The translations under genes were made by a program, and so were the position numbers. This document shows positions 44,497-53,131 of a stretch of 64,000 nucleotides of DNA, in pieces. The DNA is from Sphingomonas aurantiaca (GTDB taxonomy: Bacteria; Pseudomonadota; Alphaproteobacteria; Sphingomonadales; Sphingomonadaceae). Numbering within the stretch: position 1 is the stretch's first letter; the number at the start of each line of letters is the position of its first letter. Under the pieces are notes generated by a model. That model was not told where the DNA came from, ran no database searches, and saw nothing but the letters and a program-made list of their open reading frames with translations. Location of the stretch: positions 1 to 64,000 of the forward strand of contig NZ_QAOG01000003.1 of NCBI RefSeq assembly GCF_003050705.1, read 5' to 3'.

Positions 44497-46602
44497 CTAC
44501 ACGCGCTCCACGGTGTGCACCGCGTCCGCCGCGCGCAGCCCCGCCATCAACCGCATCAGCTGCTGCACGTCGTGCACCTCGACATCGATCTCGTTGGTGT
44601 GGAAGCTCTTGTCGCGCGTATCGAGCCGCAGGTTGATGATGTTGGCCTTGTGCCCGCCGATGATCGTCGAGACGATGCCGAGCGAGCCCGGCTCGTTCTT
44701 CACCATCACCGATATCCGCGCGACCGCACCCTCGGTCTCGTCGCCCCAAGCCACGTCGACCCAGTCGGTTTCGTTCTCCGATCGCTCGGCGAGTTCGCCC
44801 AGCACGCGGCAGTCGATCGCATGCACCTCGATCCCCGCATCGGGGCGGCGCAGGCCGACGATCCGGTCGCCCGGGACCGGATGGCAGCAGGTCGCAAGGT
44901 CGTAGGCGACGCCGGGGGTAAGGCCCTTGATCGAGATGGCGCTCGATTGCGGCGCCAGCGCATGCGTGACGTCCGCGCCCGCCGACCCCGGCATCAGCGC
45001 CTCCATGACTGCGGCATCCGACAGCGTGCGTCGCGCGATCGCGACCATCAGCGACGATTCGTCGGGCAGCTTCAGCCGCTTGAGCGCGTGGCTCAGCGCA
45101 TCGGTGCCGATCTGTGCGGGCAGCCGCGTGACGATGTCCTCGTACAGGCTCTGGCCCAACGCGATCTGTTCGACGCGCTCCTTCTGGCGCAGATGCCGGC
45201 GGATCGCCGCGAGCGCCTTGCCGGTCGTCGCGACGTTCAGCCATTGCGGCTGCGGCGACTGGCCCTTCGAGCGCAGGATCTGCACCTGGTCGCCATTCTC
45301 GATCACCGTCGACAGCGGCACGACACGGCCGTTGACCTTCGCGCCGACCGCCTGGTCGCCGAGATCGGTGTGCACGGCGTAGGCGAAATCGATCGAGGTC
45401 GCGCCCTTGGGCAGCTGGATCAGCTCGCCCTTGGGCGTGAACGCGAAGATGCGATCGGTGTACATCGCCATGCGCGTGTGTTCGAGCAGCTCCTCGGGGC
45501 TTTCGGCCGTATCGAGGATCTCGACGAGGTCGCGGATCCAGCTGACCTGCCGGTCGCTGCCGTTGATCTGCTGTTTGTAGGCCCAGTGCGCCGCCAGCCC
45601 GAATTCGGCCTGCGCGTGCATGTCGGCGGTGCGGATCTGGATCTCGATACGCGCGCTGTCGGCATGGATCACCGAGGTGTGCAGCGAGCGATAGCCGTTG
45701 CGCTTGGGCGTCGAGATGTAATCCTTGAACCGCCCCGGCACCATCGGCCAGCGCTGGTGGATGATGCCGAGCGTGCGGTAGCAATCCTCCTCGGTCGGCA
45801 CGATCGCGCGGAACGCCATCACGTCGGACAGCTGTTCGAAGCTGATGTGCCGCTCCGACATCTTGCGGAAGATCGAATAGGGATGCTTCTCGCGCCCCGA
45901 AATCTCGGCCTCGACGCCGGCGCGCGCGAGCACCGATTTAAGCCCCGACGCGATCTTGGCGATCCGGTCGCCATCGCCCTGTTTCAGCTGTTCGAGGCGG
46001 CGATGGATCGATTCGGAGGCTTCGGGCTCAAGCTGTTCGAACGCCAGCGACTGCATCTCGCGCATGAACTCGTACATGCCGATCCGCTCGGCGAGCGGCG
46101 CGTAGATGTCCATCGTCTCCTTGGCGATACGACGGCGCTTCTCGGGTTTGGCGATATGGTGCAGCGTCCGCATGTTGTGCAGGCGGTCGGCGAGCTTGAC
46201 CAGCAGCACGCGGATGTCGTCCGACATCGCGAGCAGGAACTTGCGCAGGTTTTCGGCGGCGCGCTCGTTCTCGGTCTGCGCCTCGATCTTGCTGAGCTTG
46301 GTGACGCCGTCGACGAGGCGCGCGACCGATGCCCCGAACAGCCGCTCGATCTCCTCGGGCGTCGCGACCGTGTCCTCGATCGTGTCGTGCAGGATCGCGG
46401 TGGCGATCGTCTCGGCATCGAGGTGCAGGTCGGTGAGGATGCCTGCCACCTCGATCGGGTGGCTGAAATACGGATCGCCGGACGCGCGCTTCTGGCTCCC
46501 ATGCGCCTGCATCGAGAAGACATAGGCGCGGTTCAGCAGGGCCTCGTCGGCGTCGGGATCGTAGTCGAGGACGCGATCGACCAGTTCATATTGGCGCAGC
46601 AC
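44497..46602 (-). CDS. Bifunctional (p)ppGpp synthetase/hydrolase Rel
   Basis: A 701-residue RelA/SpoT homologue controlling the stringent response. The hydrolase HD domain has SHPIEVAGIL (His48) and LHDTIEDTVA (His72-Asp73, Glu76-Asp77). The synthetase has RFKDYISTPKRNGYRSLHT and EIQIRTADMHAQAEFGLAAHW. TGS (FAFTPKGELIQLPKGATSIDFAYAVHT in outline), zinc-finger-like LATCCHPVPGD and C-terminal ACT domains follow. It is the sole long Rel seen, as is usual in alphaproteobacteria. I prefer GTG at 46602, where the conserved LRQYELVDRVLDYDPDADE begins; an ATG at 46656 would put the start inside the palindrome described next. Confidence 0.95.
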   Translation of the reverse strand: MLRQYELVDRVLDYDPDADEALLNRAYVFSMQAHGSQKRASGDPYFSHPIEVAGILTDLHLDAETIATAILHDTIEDTVATPEEIERLFGASVARLVDGVTKLSKIEAQTENERAAENLRKFLLAMSDDIRVLLVKLADRLHNMRTLHHIAKPEKRRRIAKETMDIYAPLAERIGMYEFMREMQSLAFEQLEPEASESIHRRLEQLKQGDGDRIAKIASGLKSVLARAGVEAEISGREKHPYSIFRKMSERHISFEQLSDVMAFRAIVPTEEDCYRTLGIIHQRWPMVPGRFKDYISTPKRNGYRSLHTSVIHADSARIEIQIRTADMHAQAEFGLAAHWAYKQQINGSDRQVSWIRDLVEILDTAESPEELLEHTRMAMYTDRIFAFTPKGELIQLPKGATSIDFAYAVHTDLGDQAVGAKVNGRVVPLSTVIENGDQVQILRSKGQSPQPQWLNVATTGKALAAIRRHLRQKERVEQIALGQSLYEDIVTRLPAQIGTDALSHALKRLKLPDESSLMVAIARRTLSDAAVMEALMPGSAGADVTHALAPQSSAISIKGLTPGVAYDLATCCHPVPGDRIVGLRRPDAGIEVHAIDCRVLGELAERSENETDWVDVAWGDETEGAVARISVMVKNEPGSLGIVSTIIGGHKANIINLRLDTRDKSFHTNEIDVEVHDVQQLMRLMAGLRAADAVHTVERV

Positions 46603-46650
46603 GGATCGTAGATGGGGCCGCGGAGGGACTTTTGGCAACAAAAAGCGTCG

Positions 46651-46663
46651 GATCACTGTGATC
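46651..46663. promoter_or_regulatory. Perfect palindrome between rel and hxlR
   Basis: GATCACTGTGATC is a 13-bp perfect inverted repeat (6 bp arms, one central base) in the 146-bp region between the divergent rel and HxlR genes. Its size and place fit an operator for a dimeric regulator, perhaps the adjacent HxlR protein. This is inference. Confidence 0.5.
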
Positions 46664-46748
46664 TAATGACTGCATGAGTAGCGAATGTGTGGGGCGTTTC
46701 GCTTCTGCGGCATATGCGGTACCCTTGCCCACGGACGAGGATGACGTG

Positions 46749-47222
46749 ATGGGCAAATTGCGCGAACCACTGCTGGAATGCAGCCTGCCCGCCGCGCTGG
46801 AGGCGATGGGCGAGCGCTGGTCGTTCCTGATTCTGCGCGCCGCGTTCAACGGCCTGCACCATTTCGAGGAGTTCCAGTCGGAGCTCGGCATCGCGCGCAA
46901 TATCCTGGCGAACCGGCTCGCGCGGCTGGTCGAGCACGGCATCCTGGAGCGGCAGCCGATCCCGGAGGACCGCCGCAAGATCGCTTACGGCCTGACCGAC
47001 AAGGGCTTCGCGCTGCTGCCGACGATGATCGCGCTCAGGCAATGGGGCGAGCGGTGGGAGACGTGCGTTCCGGCGTTCCCGATCCTCGTCGACGCGCGCG
47101 ATCGGCGGCCGTTGCAGCCGGTCTCGGTGCGCGCGCATGACGGGCGCGTGCTGGGGAAGGGCGACCTGATCTGGGCGCTGCCGGGCGAGGTTGCGGGGGA
47201 TGAGGCCGAGGCGGCAGAGTAA
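46749..47222 (+). CDS. HxlR family transcriptional regulator
   Basis: A 157-residue (from 46749) winged-helix regulator of the HxlR/MarR-like group. CSLPAALEAMGERWSFLILRAAFNGLHHFEEF with Cys11, then ELGIARNILANRLARLVEHGILERQPIPEDRRKIAYGLTDKG in outline, are the family marks. The ORF extends to an ATG at 46674, but that adds 25 residues absent from relatives; GAGG lies eight bases before the ATG at 46749. HxlR proteins often sense electrophiles through this Cys. Its targets are not evident. Confidence 0.88.
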   Translation: MGKLREPLLECSLPAALEAMGERWSFLILRAAFNGLHHFEEFQSELGIARNILANRLARLVEHGILERQPIPEDRRKIAYGLTDKGFALLPTMIALRQWGERWETCVPAFPILVDARDRRPLQPVSVRAHDGRVLGKGDLIWALPGEVAGDEAEAAE

Positions 47223-47234
47223 CGCCACCTTTTG

Positions 47235-47663
47235 TCAGGATGACGAAGGCAGCGCCTCCAGCACCGCGCGGATCGCGTCCGGCAGCGGCACCGGCCGCCC
47301 GGTTTCCAGATCGACATGCACGCTGACCATGGTGATCACCGTATGCAGCTCGCCCGTCTCGGCATGCGCCAGCTCGAATCGCTTCGTCAGGCTGGACGTG
47401 CCGAGCTTCTCGATCCGCACGAACGCCTCCACCGTATCGCCCAGGCGGAACGGCTTCAGATAATCGATCTCGGTGCGGCGCACGTTGAACTCGGTGCTCG
47501 GCCAGACATCCGGCAAGGCCGTAGCGATCCCGGTCCAGTCCCAGAACTCGGTGACCGCGACGTCGGCATATTCGAGATAGCGCGAGTTGAAGACGATGCG
47601 CTGGCCGTCGATCTCGGCATAGCGCACGCGAAACCGCGTCGAGAAGGCGAAACCCGGCCGCAT
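47235..47663 (-). CDS. Acyl-CoA thioesterase (hotdog fold, YbgC-like)
   Basis: A 142-residue hotdog-fold protein. FRVRYAEIDGQRIVFNSRYLEYAD matches the YbgC/4-hydroxybenzoyl-CoA thioesterase active-site region, where the usual Asp (here in EIDGQ) is catalytic; TEIDYLKPFRLGD follows. Substrate is unknown. The gene starts one base after the stop of the tauE gene, so alaC, tauE and this gene form one minus-strand operon. Confidence 0.9.
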   Translation of the reverse strand: MRPGFAFSTRFRVRYAEIDGQRIVFNSRYLEYADVAVTEFWDWTGIATALPDVWPSTEFNVRRTEIDYLKPFRLGDTVEAFVRIEKLGTSSLTKRFELAHAETGELHTVITMVSVHVDLETGRPVPLPDAIRAVLEALPSSS

Positions 47664-47664
47664 G

Positions 47665-48441
47665 TCAGACGATCAGGCGGATGCCGACGATCGCCAGCAC
47701 GGTCGCCAGCACCGGCACCAGCACGCGGTCCGACACGCGCGTCGCGATCAGGCTGCCGACGACGATCCCGGGGATCGATCCGATCAGCAGCGACACGAGC
47801 AGGTCGACGTCGACCGAGCCGAGGATCCAGTGCCCGATTCCGCCGAGCAGAGTCAGCGGGACGGCATGCGCGATGTCCGATCCGACCAGCCGGTTGATCG
47901 GCAGCTTCGGGTACAGGATCAGGAGGGCCGTCATCCCCAGCGCGCCGGCACCGACCGAGGTCAGTGAGACGAGCACGCCGAGGACTGCACCGAGCAGGAC
48001 CGTCAGCATCGCCTGGCGCTCGCCGCGGACCGTGCCGACGCGGGGCGTCAGCCACGCGACGATTCGGCCGCGCAGGAACGTCGCCACCGCCGACAGGATC
48101 AGCGTCACGCCCAATACGACGGTGATCGCATGGCCGGTGTCCGACGATTTCTCGCCGAGATGGTTGAGCACGAGCAACGTCGCGATCGCCGCGGGAACGC
48201 TGCCGGTCGCGAGCCGCCGCACGACGCGCCAGTCGACCGTGCCGCGCCAGCCATGCACGGTCGTGCCCACCGTCTTGGTCGCCGAGGCGTAGAGCAGGTC
48301 GGTGCCGACAGCGGTGGCCGGGTGGAAGCCGAAGACGAGCACCAGCAGCGGCGTCATCAGCGATCCGCCACCGACGCCGGTCAGCCCGACGATCAGGCCG
48401 ACGAGCACGCCGGCCACCGAATACAACAGATTGATGTCCAC
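47665..48441 (-). CDS. TauE/SafE family anion exporter
   Basis: A 258-residue membrane protein of the sulfite exporter TauE/SafE family. It has the paired motifs VGLIVGLTGVGGGSLMTPLLVLVFGFHPATAVGTDLLYA in outline and GVLVSLTSVGAGALGMTALLILYPKLPINRLVGSDIAHAVP. The start is GTG at 48441, which gives the family's usual N-terminus and lies 7 bp after the alaC stop; GTG at 48462 would overlap alaC. The substrate may be sulfite, sulfoacetate or another organosulfur anion. Confidence 0.9.
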   Translation of the reverse strand: MDINLLYSVAGVLVGLIVGLTGVGGGSLMTPLLVLVFGFHPATAVGTDLLYASATKTVGTTVHGWRGTVDWRVVRRLATGSVPAAIATLLVLNHLGEKSSDTGHAITVVLGVTLILSAVATFLRGRIVAWLTPRVGTVRGERQAMLTVLLGAVLGVLVSLTSVGAGALGMTALLILYPKLPINRLVGSDIAHAVPLTLLGGIGHWILGSVDVDLLVSLLIGSIPGIVVGSLIATRVSDRVLVPVLATVLAIVGIRLIV

Positions 48442-48448
48442 TAAGCGG

Positions 48449-49657
48449 TTAGCCAGCGCCACGCGCGGGCGTGTTGACGCCCATCGACTGGAGATATTTC
48501 TTCACGTTGCGCGCCGCCTGGCGGAGCCGCTGTTCGTTCTCGACCATCGCGATCCTCACATAGCCTTCGCCGTTTTCGCCGTAGCCCACTCCTGGGGCCA
48601 CCGCGACGTGCGCGTGAGTCAGCAATTGTTTGGTGAACTCAAGGCTACCTAAATGCGCGAGGGCGGGCGGCAAAGGCGCCCAGGCGAACATGCTCGCACG
48701 GGGGCTCGGAATATCCCACCCGGCGCGGCCGAAGCTCTCGACCAGCACGTCGCGGCGCTTGTGATAGAGTTCGCGGTTGCGCGCGACGATATCCTGCGGG
48801 CCGTTGAGCGCAGCGCAGGCCGCCGCCTGGATCGGCGTGAACGCGCCGTAATCGAGATAGGATTTCACGCGAGTCATTGCCGCGATCAGCGTCTTGTTGC
48901 CGACCCCGAAGCCCATCCGCCACCCGGCCATCGAATAGGTCTTGCTGAGCGAGGTGAACTCGATCGCGACATCCTTCGCGCCCGGCACCTGCAGGATCGA
49001 GGGGGTCGGCTTGCCGTCGTAATACAGCTCCGAATAGGCTAGGTCGGAGATCACCCAGAGCTTATGCTGCTTCGCGAACTCGACGACGCGTTCGTAAAAG
49101 GCCAGGTCGACGACTTCGGCGGTCGGGTTCGACGGATAGCCCATCACCAGCACCGACGGACGCGGCACGGTGAACGCCATCGCGCGCTCCAGGCTCTCGA
49201 AATACGCCTCGTCGGGCGTGGTCGGCACCGCACGGATCGTCGCGCCGGCAATGATGAAGCCGAAGGTGTGGATCGGATAGGACGGGTTGGGCGCGAGCAC
49301 GACGTCGCCGGGCGCGGTGATCGCGGTGGCGAGGCTGGCGAGCCCTTCCTTCGAGCCCATCGTCACGACGACCTCGGTCTCGGGATCGACGTCGACGCCG
49401 AACCGGCGGCCGTAATAGTTGGCCTGTGCCTTGCGCAGACCGGGAATGCCCTTCGACTGCGAATAGCCGTGCGCGCTGGGCTTGCGCGCGACTTCGACGA
49501 GCTTTTCGATGACGTGCTCGGGCGGCGGCAGATCCGGATTGCCCATGCCGAGATCGATGATGTCCTCCCCGCCCGCGCGCGCCGCCGCCCGCATCGCGTT
49601 CACTTCGGCGATGACATAGGGGGGCAAGCGTTTGATGCGGTAGAAATCTTCGGACAT
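48449..49657 (-). CDS. alaC: Alanine-synthesising aminotransferase AlaC-like
   Basis: A 402-residue fold type I PLP aminotransferase. EDFYRIKRLPPYVIAEVNAM, DLGMGNPDLPPPEHV, GYSQSKGIPGLRKA, PNPSYPIHTFGFIIAGA, MGYPSNPTAEVVDLAFY and the PLP lysine in FTSLSKTYSMAGWRMGF fit AlaC (pyruvate-glutamate) and the closely similar LL-diaminopimelate aminotransferases. ATG at 49657 follows GAGG. First gene of the alaC-tauE-thioesterase run. Confidence 0.92.
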   Translation of the reverse strand: MSEDFYRIKRLPPYVIAEVNAMRAAARAGGEDIIDLGMGNPDLPPPEHVIEKLVEVARKPSAHGYSQSKGIPGLRKAQANYYGRRFGVDVDPETEVVVTMGSKEGLASLATAITAPGDVVLAPNPSYPIHTFGFIIAGATIRAVPTTPDEAYFESLERAMAFTVPRPSVLVMGYPSNPTAEVVDLAFYERVVEFAKQHKLWVISDLAYSELYYDGKPTPSILQVPGAKDVAIEFTSLSKTYSMAGWRMGFGVGNKTLIAAMTRVKSYLDYGAFTPIQAAACAALNGPQDIVARNRELYHKRRDVLVESFGRAGWDIPSPRASMFAWAPLPPALAHLGSLEFTKQLLTHAHVAVAPGVGYGENGEGYVRIAMVENEQRLRQAARNVKKYLQSMGVNTPARGAG

Positions 49658-49772
49658 GATCAGCCTCAAGCTGGAGGAGGGGATGCTGTACCGCAGCTAA
49701 AGGGAGGCGTCACCCACTCCGTACCACCGCGTTCGTCCCCTTGAATTGGATCGAGAGCGTATTTCCCAACGC

Positions 49773-49800
49773 CGTCACCCCAGCGAACGCTGGGGTGACG
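49773..49800. repeat. Perfect palindrome (CCCCAGCG-AA-CGCTGGGG class)
   Basis: CGTCACCCCAGCG and CGCTGGGGTGACG flank AA. It occurs in the 270-bp gap between the divergent alaC and phaC genes; related copies are at 36552-36571 and 37747-37766. The rest of the gap has a T/G-mixed sequence without recognisable genes and should hold both promoters. Confidence 0.85.
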
Positions 49801-49927
49801 GGGTAGGGTGGGTGACGATGTGGGGCGGGAGACGGGAATAGAGAGCGGCGGCGGCATGAATCGGTTGTGGCGCAAGCTTCCGCTCCAGCCACACCTGCGT
49901 TAAGCTCCCGAAAAACCAGAGGACGCC

Positions 49928-51640
49928 ATGGCCGAAACTCCTCCCGCTCCGAGCCTGCCCGATCTCCAGCACTGGACCTGGGTGATGGGCCGCGCGCAGC
50001 AGATGATGATGGAGCAGGGGCTCGCCGCGATGCAGGCGCCGCCGGAGGGGATGCCGGCGATCCCGGGCTTTACCGATCCCGCCACGCTGGCGCGCGCGCG
50101 CGATTTCTGGAGCGAGAGCTTCACGCTGTGGCAGCGGTTCCTCGATCCCGCCAAGGCGCCGGAACCCGCGCCCGTCACCGACAAGCGCTTCAAGGCGCCG
50201 CAGTGGCGCGAACCCGTGTTCGACCTGATCCGCCAGAGCTATGAACTGATCGGCGACCACATGCTGCGCAGCGTCGAGGCGCTCGACGGGCTCGACGCCA
50301 AGCAGAAGGAGCAGTTGCGGTTCGCGACCAAGGGGTTCGTCGATGCGATGAGCCCGACCAACTTCGCGCTGACCAACCCGCAGGTGATCGAGAAGACGAT
50401 CGAGACGCGCGGCGAGAATCTGCTCAAAGGGCTGCAGAACATGATGGCCGATCTTGCCCGCGGGCAGGTGACGCATACCCCCGACGGCGCGTTCGAGCTG
50501 GGCCGCAACCTGGCGATGACGCCGGGCAAGGTGGTCAAGCGCACGCCACTCTACGAACTGATCCAATATACGCCCACCACCCCCAAGGTGCTGGCGACGC
50601 CGCTCGTCATCTTCCCGCCGTGGATCAACCGGTTCTACATTCTCGACCTGACGCCCGAGAAGAGCTTCATCCGTTGGGCTGTCGAGCAGGGCATCACGGT
50701 GTTCATGGTGTCGTGGAAATCCGCCGATGCGAGCATGAAGGACGTGATCTGGGACGATTATGTCGCCGCGCAGGTCGATGCGATCGACACGGTCCGCGCC
50801 GCGCTGAAGGTGCCGGCGGTCCACACCATCGGCTATTGCGTCGCCGGGACGACGCTGGCGGCGACGCTCGCGCTGCTGGCGGCGCGCGGCGAGGCGGCGA
50901 AGGTCGCGAGCGCGACGTTCTTCACCGCCCAGGTCGATTTCGCGCAGGCGGGCGAATTGCAGCATTTCATCGACGACGAGCAGTTGAAGATGGTCGCGTC
51001 GCTCTCGCCCGAGGGGTTTCTCGACGGGCGCTACATGGCGACGACGTTCAACCTGCTGCGCGGGCGCGACCTGATCTGGAACTATGTCACGCAGAATTAC
51101 CTGCTCGGCCAGGATTACGTGCCGTTCGACCTGCTCCACTGGAACGGCGACACGACCAACCTGCCCGCGAAATGGCACCTGAGCTATCTGACCGACCTCT
51201 ACCGCGACAATCTGCTGGTGCAGCCCGGCGCGATCAGCGTCGCCGGAACGCCGCTCGACCTGACCAAGGTGACGACGCCGAGCTATGTCCAGGCGGGGCG
51301 CGAGGATCATATCGCGCCGGCCGAGAGCGTGTGGAAGCTGACTCAGCTGTTCACCGGGCCGCTGAAGTTCGTGCTGGCGGGGTCGGGACATATCGCCGGA
51401 GTCGTGAACCCGCCGGCCGCCGGGAAGTATCAGTATTGGACCAATCCCTCGGCGCATACGACGCTAGCGGACTTCGTCGCGGGGGCGACCGAGACCAAGG
51501 GAAGCTGGTGGCCGGACTGGGTCGAATGGGTCCGCGCGATCGATGCCAAAACCGTGTCTGCAAAAGGGGTTAGGATACCCGGCGCGGGGTCGCTCGAAGC
51601 GCTGGGCGATGCGCCCGGGACGTACGTCAAAGGCCGGTAG
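49928..51640 (+). CDS. phaC: Class I poly(3-hydroxyalkanoate) synthase
   Basis: A 570-residue PHA synthase that polymerises 3-hydroxyacyl-CoA into storage granules. The lipase-like box is TIGYCVAGTTLA with catalytic Cys304; Asp460 (REDHIAPAESVW) and His488 (SGHIAGVVNPP) complete the triad. LFNDLIRQSYEL-type N-terminal domain and TPLVIFPPWINRFYILDL are present. Length fits the class I (PhaC alone) enzyme. The phasin gene follows, and phaB lies at 55689-56411. Confidence 0.97.
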   Translation: MAETPPAPSLPDLQHWTWVMGRAQQMMMEQGLAAMQAPPEGMPAIPGFTDPATLARARDFWSESFTLWQRFLDPAKAPEPAPVTDKRFKAPQWREPVFDLIRQSYELIGDHMLRSVEALDGLDAKQKEQLRFATKGFVDAMSPTNFALTNPQVIEKTIETRGENLLKGLQNMMADLARGQVTHTPDGAFELGRNLAMTPGKVVKRTPLYELIQYTPTTPKVLATPLVIFPPWINRFYILDLTPEKSFIRWAVEQGITVFMVSWKSADASMKDVIWDDYVAAQVDAIDTVRAALKVPAVHTIGYCVAGTTLAATLALLAARGEAAKVASATFFTAQVDFAQAGELQHFIDDEQLKMVASLSPEGFLDGRYMATTFNLLRGRDLIWNYVTQNYLLGQDYVPFDLLHWNGDTTNLPAKWHLSYLTDLYRDNLLVQPGAISVAGTPLDLTKVTTPSYVQAGREDHIAPAESVWKLTQLFTGPLKFVLAGSGHIAGVVNPPAAGKYQYWTNPSAHTTLADFVAGATETKGSWWPDWVEWVRAIDAKTVSAKGVRIPGAGSLEALGDAPGTYVKGR

Positions 51641-51742
51641 CGCTACCTTCCGTTCACGTCATGGTGCAGTGCACAAGATATTTGTGCGCCGCCGCGAATC
51701 GTGTATAAAGATCGCGACATTACTCCGAAGAGAGGTGCGTGG

Positions 51743-52534
51743 ATGACGGATATCGTAAAACCGACGGCCAAGTCCGACTCGAAGCCGCTCGTCACCGCGA
51801 AGGCTCCTCGGACTGTCGCCAAGCCGGCGCAACCGGCATCCGAGTCGATCGCTGTCCCGCCGGCGCCTGCGCCGGTCGTCACGGCTCCGGCACCCGAGCC
51901 GGTCGTCTTGACGCCGGTACCTGAGCCGATCGCCATGACGCCTGCGATCGAACAGCCCCCTGCGGCAGACTGCGTACCGCCGCATCCCGACTCTCCAGCC
52001 CCGATATCAGCCGCCCCGATCACGGCCGCCGCGCCCCCGGGGATTCCTGTCAGCGAAACGAAGGACGCCATCATGGAAACGATCCAGAGCATCACCGAGA
52101 AGACCAAGTCCCTGTTCACGAACGGGTTCGGCGGCACGACCACCACCGATTTCACCGAGCAGGCCAAGGGCGCGATGGAAAAGTCGGCGAAGATGGCGGA
52201 AGATTTCGTCGCCTTCGGCAAGGGCAATATCGAGGCACTGGTCGAATCGTCGAAGATCGCCGCGAAGAACGTCGAAGCGCTCGGCCAGGAAGCTGCCGAT
52301 TACGCCAAGACCTCGTTCGAGCACGCGACCGAAGCCGCCAAGACGCTCGCCGCTGCCAAGTCGCCGACCGAGTTCGTGAAGCTGCAGAGCGACTATGCGC
52401 GCACCGCGTTCGACACGATGATCGCCGAGGGCTCGCGCTCGACCGAGCGGATGCTCAAGATGTTCGGCGAGTTCGCGCAGCCGATCTCGAACCGGGTCGC
52501 GGTTGCGACCGACAAGATGAAGATGCCGGCCTGA
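51743..52534 (+). CDS. Phasin family protein with Pro/Ala-rich N-terminus
   Basis: A 263-residue granule-coating protein. Residues about 1-110 are Pro/Ala/Val-rich low complexity with PAPEPVV and PVPEPIA repeats. The C-terminal 150 residues are amphipathic helices typical of phasin_2: METIQSITEKTKSLFTNGF, QAKGAMEKSAKMAEDFVAFG, NIEALVESSKIAAKNVEALG, SPTEFVKLQSDYARTAFDTM. The start at 51743 follows GAGAGG. A second in-frame ATG at 52073 has its own AAGGA and would give a 153-residue phasin of ordinary size. It follows phaC by about 100 bp. Confidence 0.9.
   Translation: MTDIVKPTAKSDSKPLVTAKAPRTVAKPAQPASESIAVPPAPAPVVTAPAPEPVVLTPVPEPIAMTPAIEQPPAADCVPPHPDSPAPISAAPITAAAPPGIPVSETKDAIMETIQSITEKTKSLFTNGFGGTTTTDFTEQAKGAMEKSAKMAEDFVAFGKGNIEALVESSKIAAKNVEALGQEAADYAKTSFEHATEAAKTLAAAKSPTEFVKLQSDYARTAFDTMIAEGSRSTERMLKMFGEFAQPISNRVAVATDKMKMPA
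52061..52075 (+). promoter_or_regulatory. Possible internal translation start in phasin gene
   Basis: AAGGA at 52061-52065 is followed after seven bases by ATG at 52073, in frame with the phasin. Translation from here would skip the low-complexity N-terminus and start METIQSITEK, a common phasin N-terminus. Confidence 0.45.
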
Positions 52535-52585
52535 GCCTGGCGCCGCGCTGCCCCCGGGTAGCGCGACAGGATCAGACGCGACAGG

Positions 52586-52619
52586 AGGGGGCGGCCGTCA
52601 CGCGACGGTCGCCCCCTTT
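52586..52619 (+). terminator. Terminator after phasin gene
   Basis: A 14-bp stem AGGGGGCGGCCGTC / GACGGTCGCCCCCT with loop ACGC is followed by TTTG. Position after the phasin stop supports a rho-independent terminator for phaC-phasin. Confidence 0.75.
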
Positions 52620-52693
52620 GCGGTTGCGGTTTTAGCGCGCCGTGTGTCGGCGCCCCCTTGCTCTTGCCCGACGGGATGCCATATTTTGACGGC

Positions 52694-53065
52694 ATGGTGG
52701 TGGACTCTGAAATGATGGCCGTAGAATCGATGGCCGAGCGCCGTGACGATGGCGAGGATGGTACCGGCGGCACGGGCGCTGGCATTGCGACCAAGACGCG
52801 TGCGAAGACCAAGCAGCCGACACCGTACCGTGTGCTGATGCTCAACGACGATTACACGCCGATGGAATTCGTCGTGCTGTGCCTCCAGCGGTTCTTCCGC
52901 ATGGATATGGAGGCGGCGACTCGCGTCATGCTCCACGTCCACCAGAAGGGCGTCGGGGTGTGCGGCACGTTCAGCTATGAGGTGGCGGAGACCAAGGTCA
53001 GCCAGGTCATGGATTTCGCCCGGCAGAACCAGCATCCATTGCAGTGCACGCTCGAAAAGGCGTGA
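52694..53065 (+). CDS. clpS: ATP-dependent Clp protease adaptor ClpS
   Basis: A 123-residue adaptor that delivers N-degron substrates to ClpAP. The core is [24 protein letters not shown], followed by [36 protein letters not shown] in outline; the Asp-Asp and His residues of the N-degron pocket are conserved. The N-terminal 45 residues are acidic and flexible. Starts at 52694 (MVVDSEMM) or 52730 are both possible; the TTG at 52658 is less likely. clpS next to phasin genes is a recurrent arrangement in relatives as far as I recall. Confidence 0.93.
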   Translation: MVVDSEMMAVESMAERRDDGEDGTGGTGAGIATKTRAKTKQPTPYRVLMLNDDYTPMEFVVLCLQRFFRMDMEAATRVMLHVHQKGVGVCGTFSYEVAETKVSQVMDFARQNQHPLQCTLEKA

Positions 53066-53096
53066 GCCTCACCGCTTGACCCTATTCCCTTGCTAA

Positions 53097-53118
53097 TCCT
53101 CCCCCTGGCGAGGGAGGA
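53097..53118. repeat. Short GC-rich hairpin (single type A stem)
   Basis: TCCTCCCCCTGGCGAGGGAG plus GA forms the outer stem of the type A element alone. It lies between the convergent clpS and crp-family genes and may act as a bidirectional terminator. Confidence 0.6.
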
Positions 53119-53131
53119 GAGCAGGCGAACC

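Noticed and set aside
44491..46611. A 706-codon open frame on the plus strand opposite rel
   Set aside because: It is a high-GC antisense shadow: its composition is Arg/Asp/Val-rich without motifs, whereas the minus strand encodes a full Rel protein.
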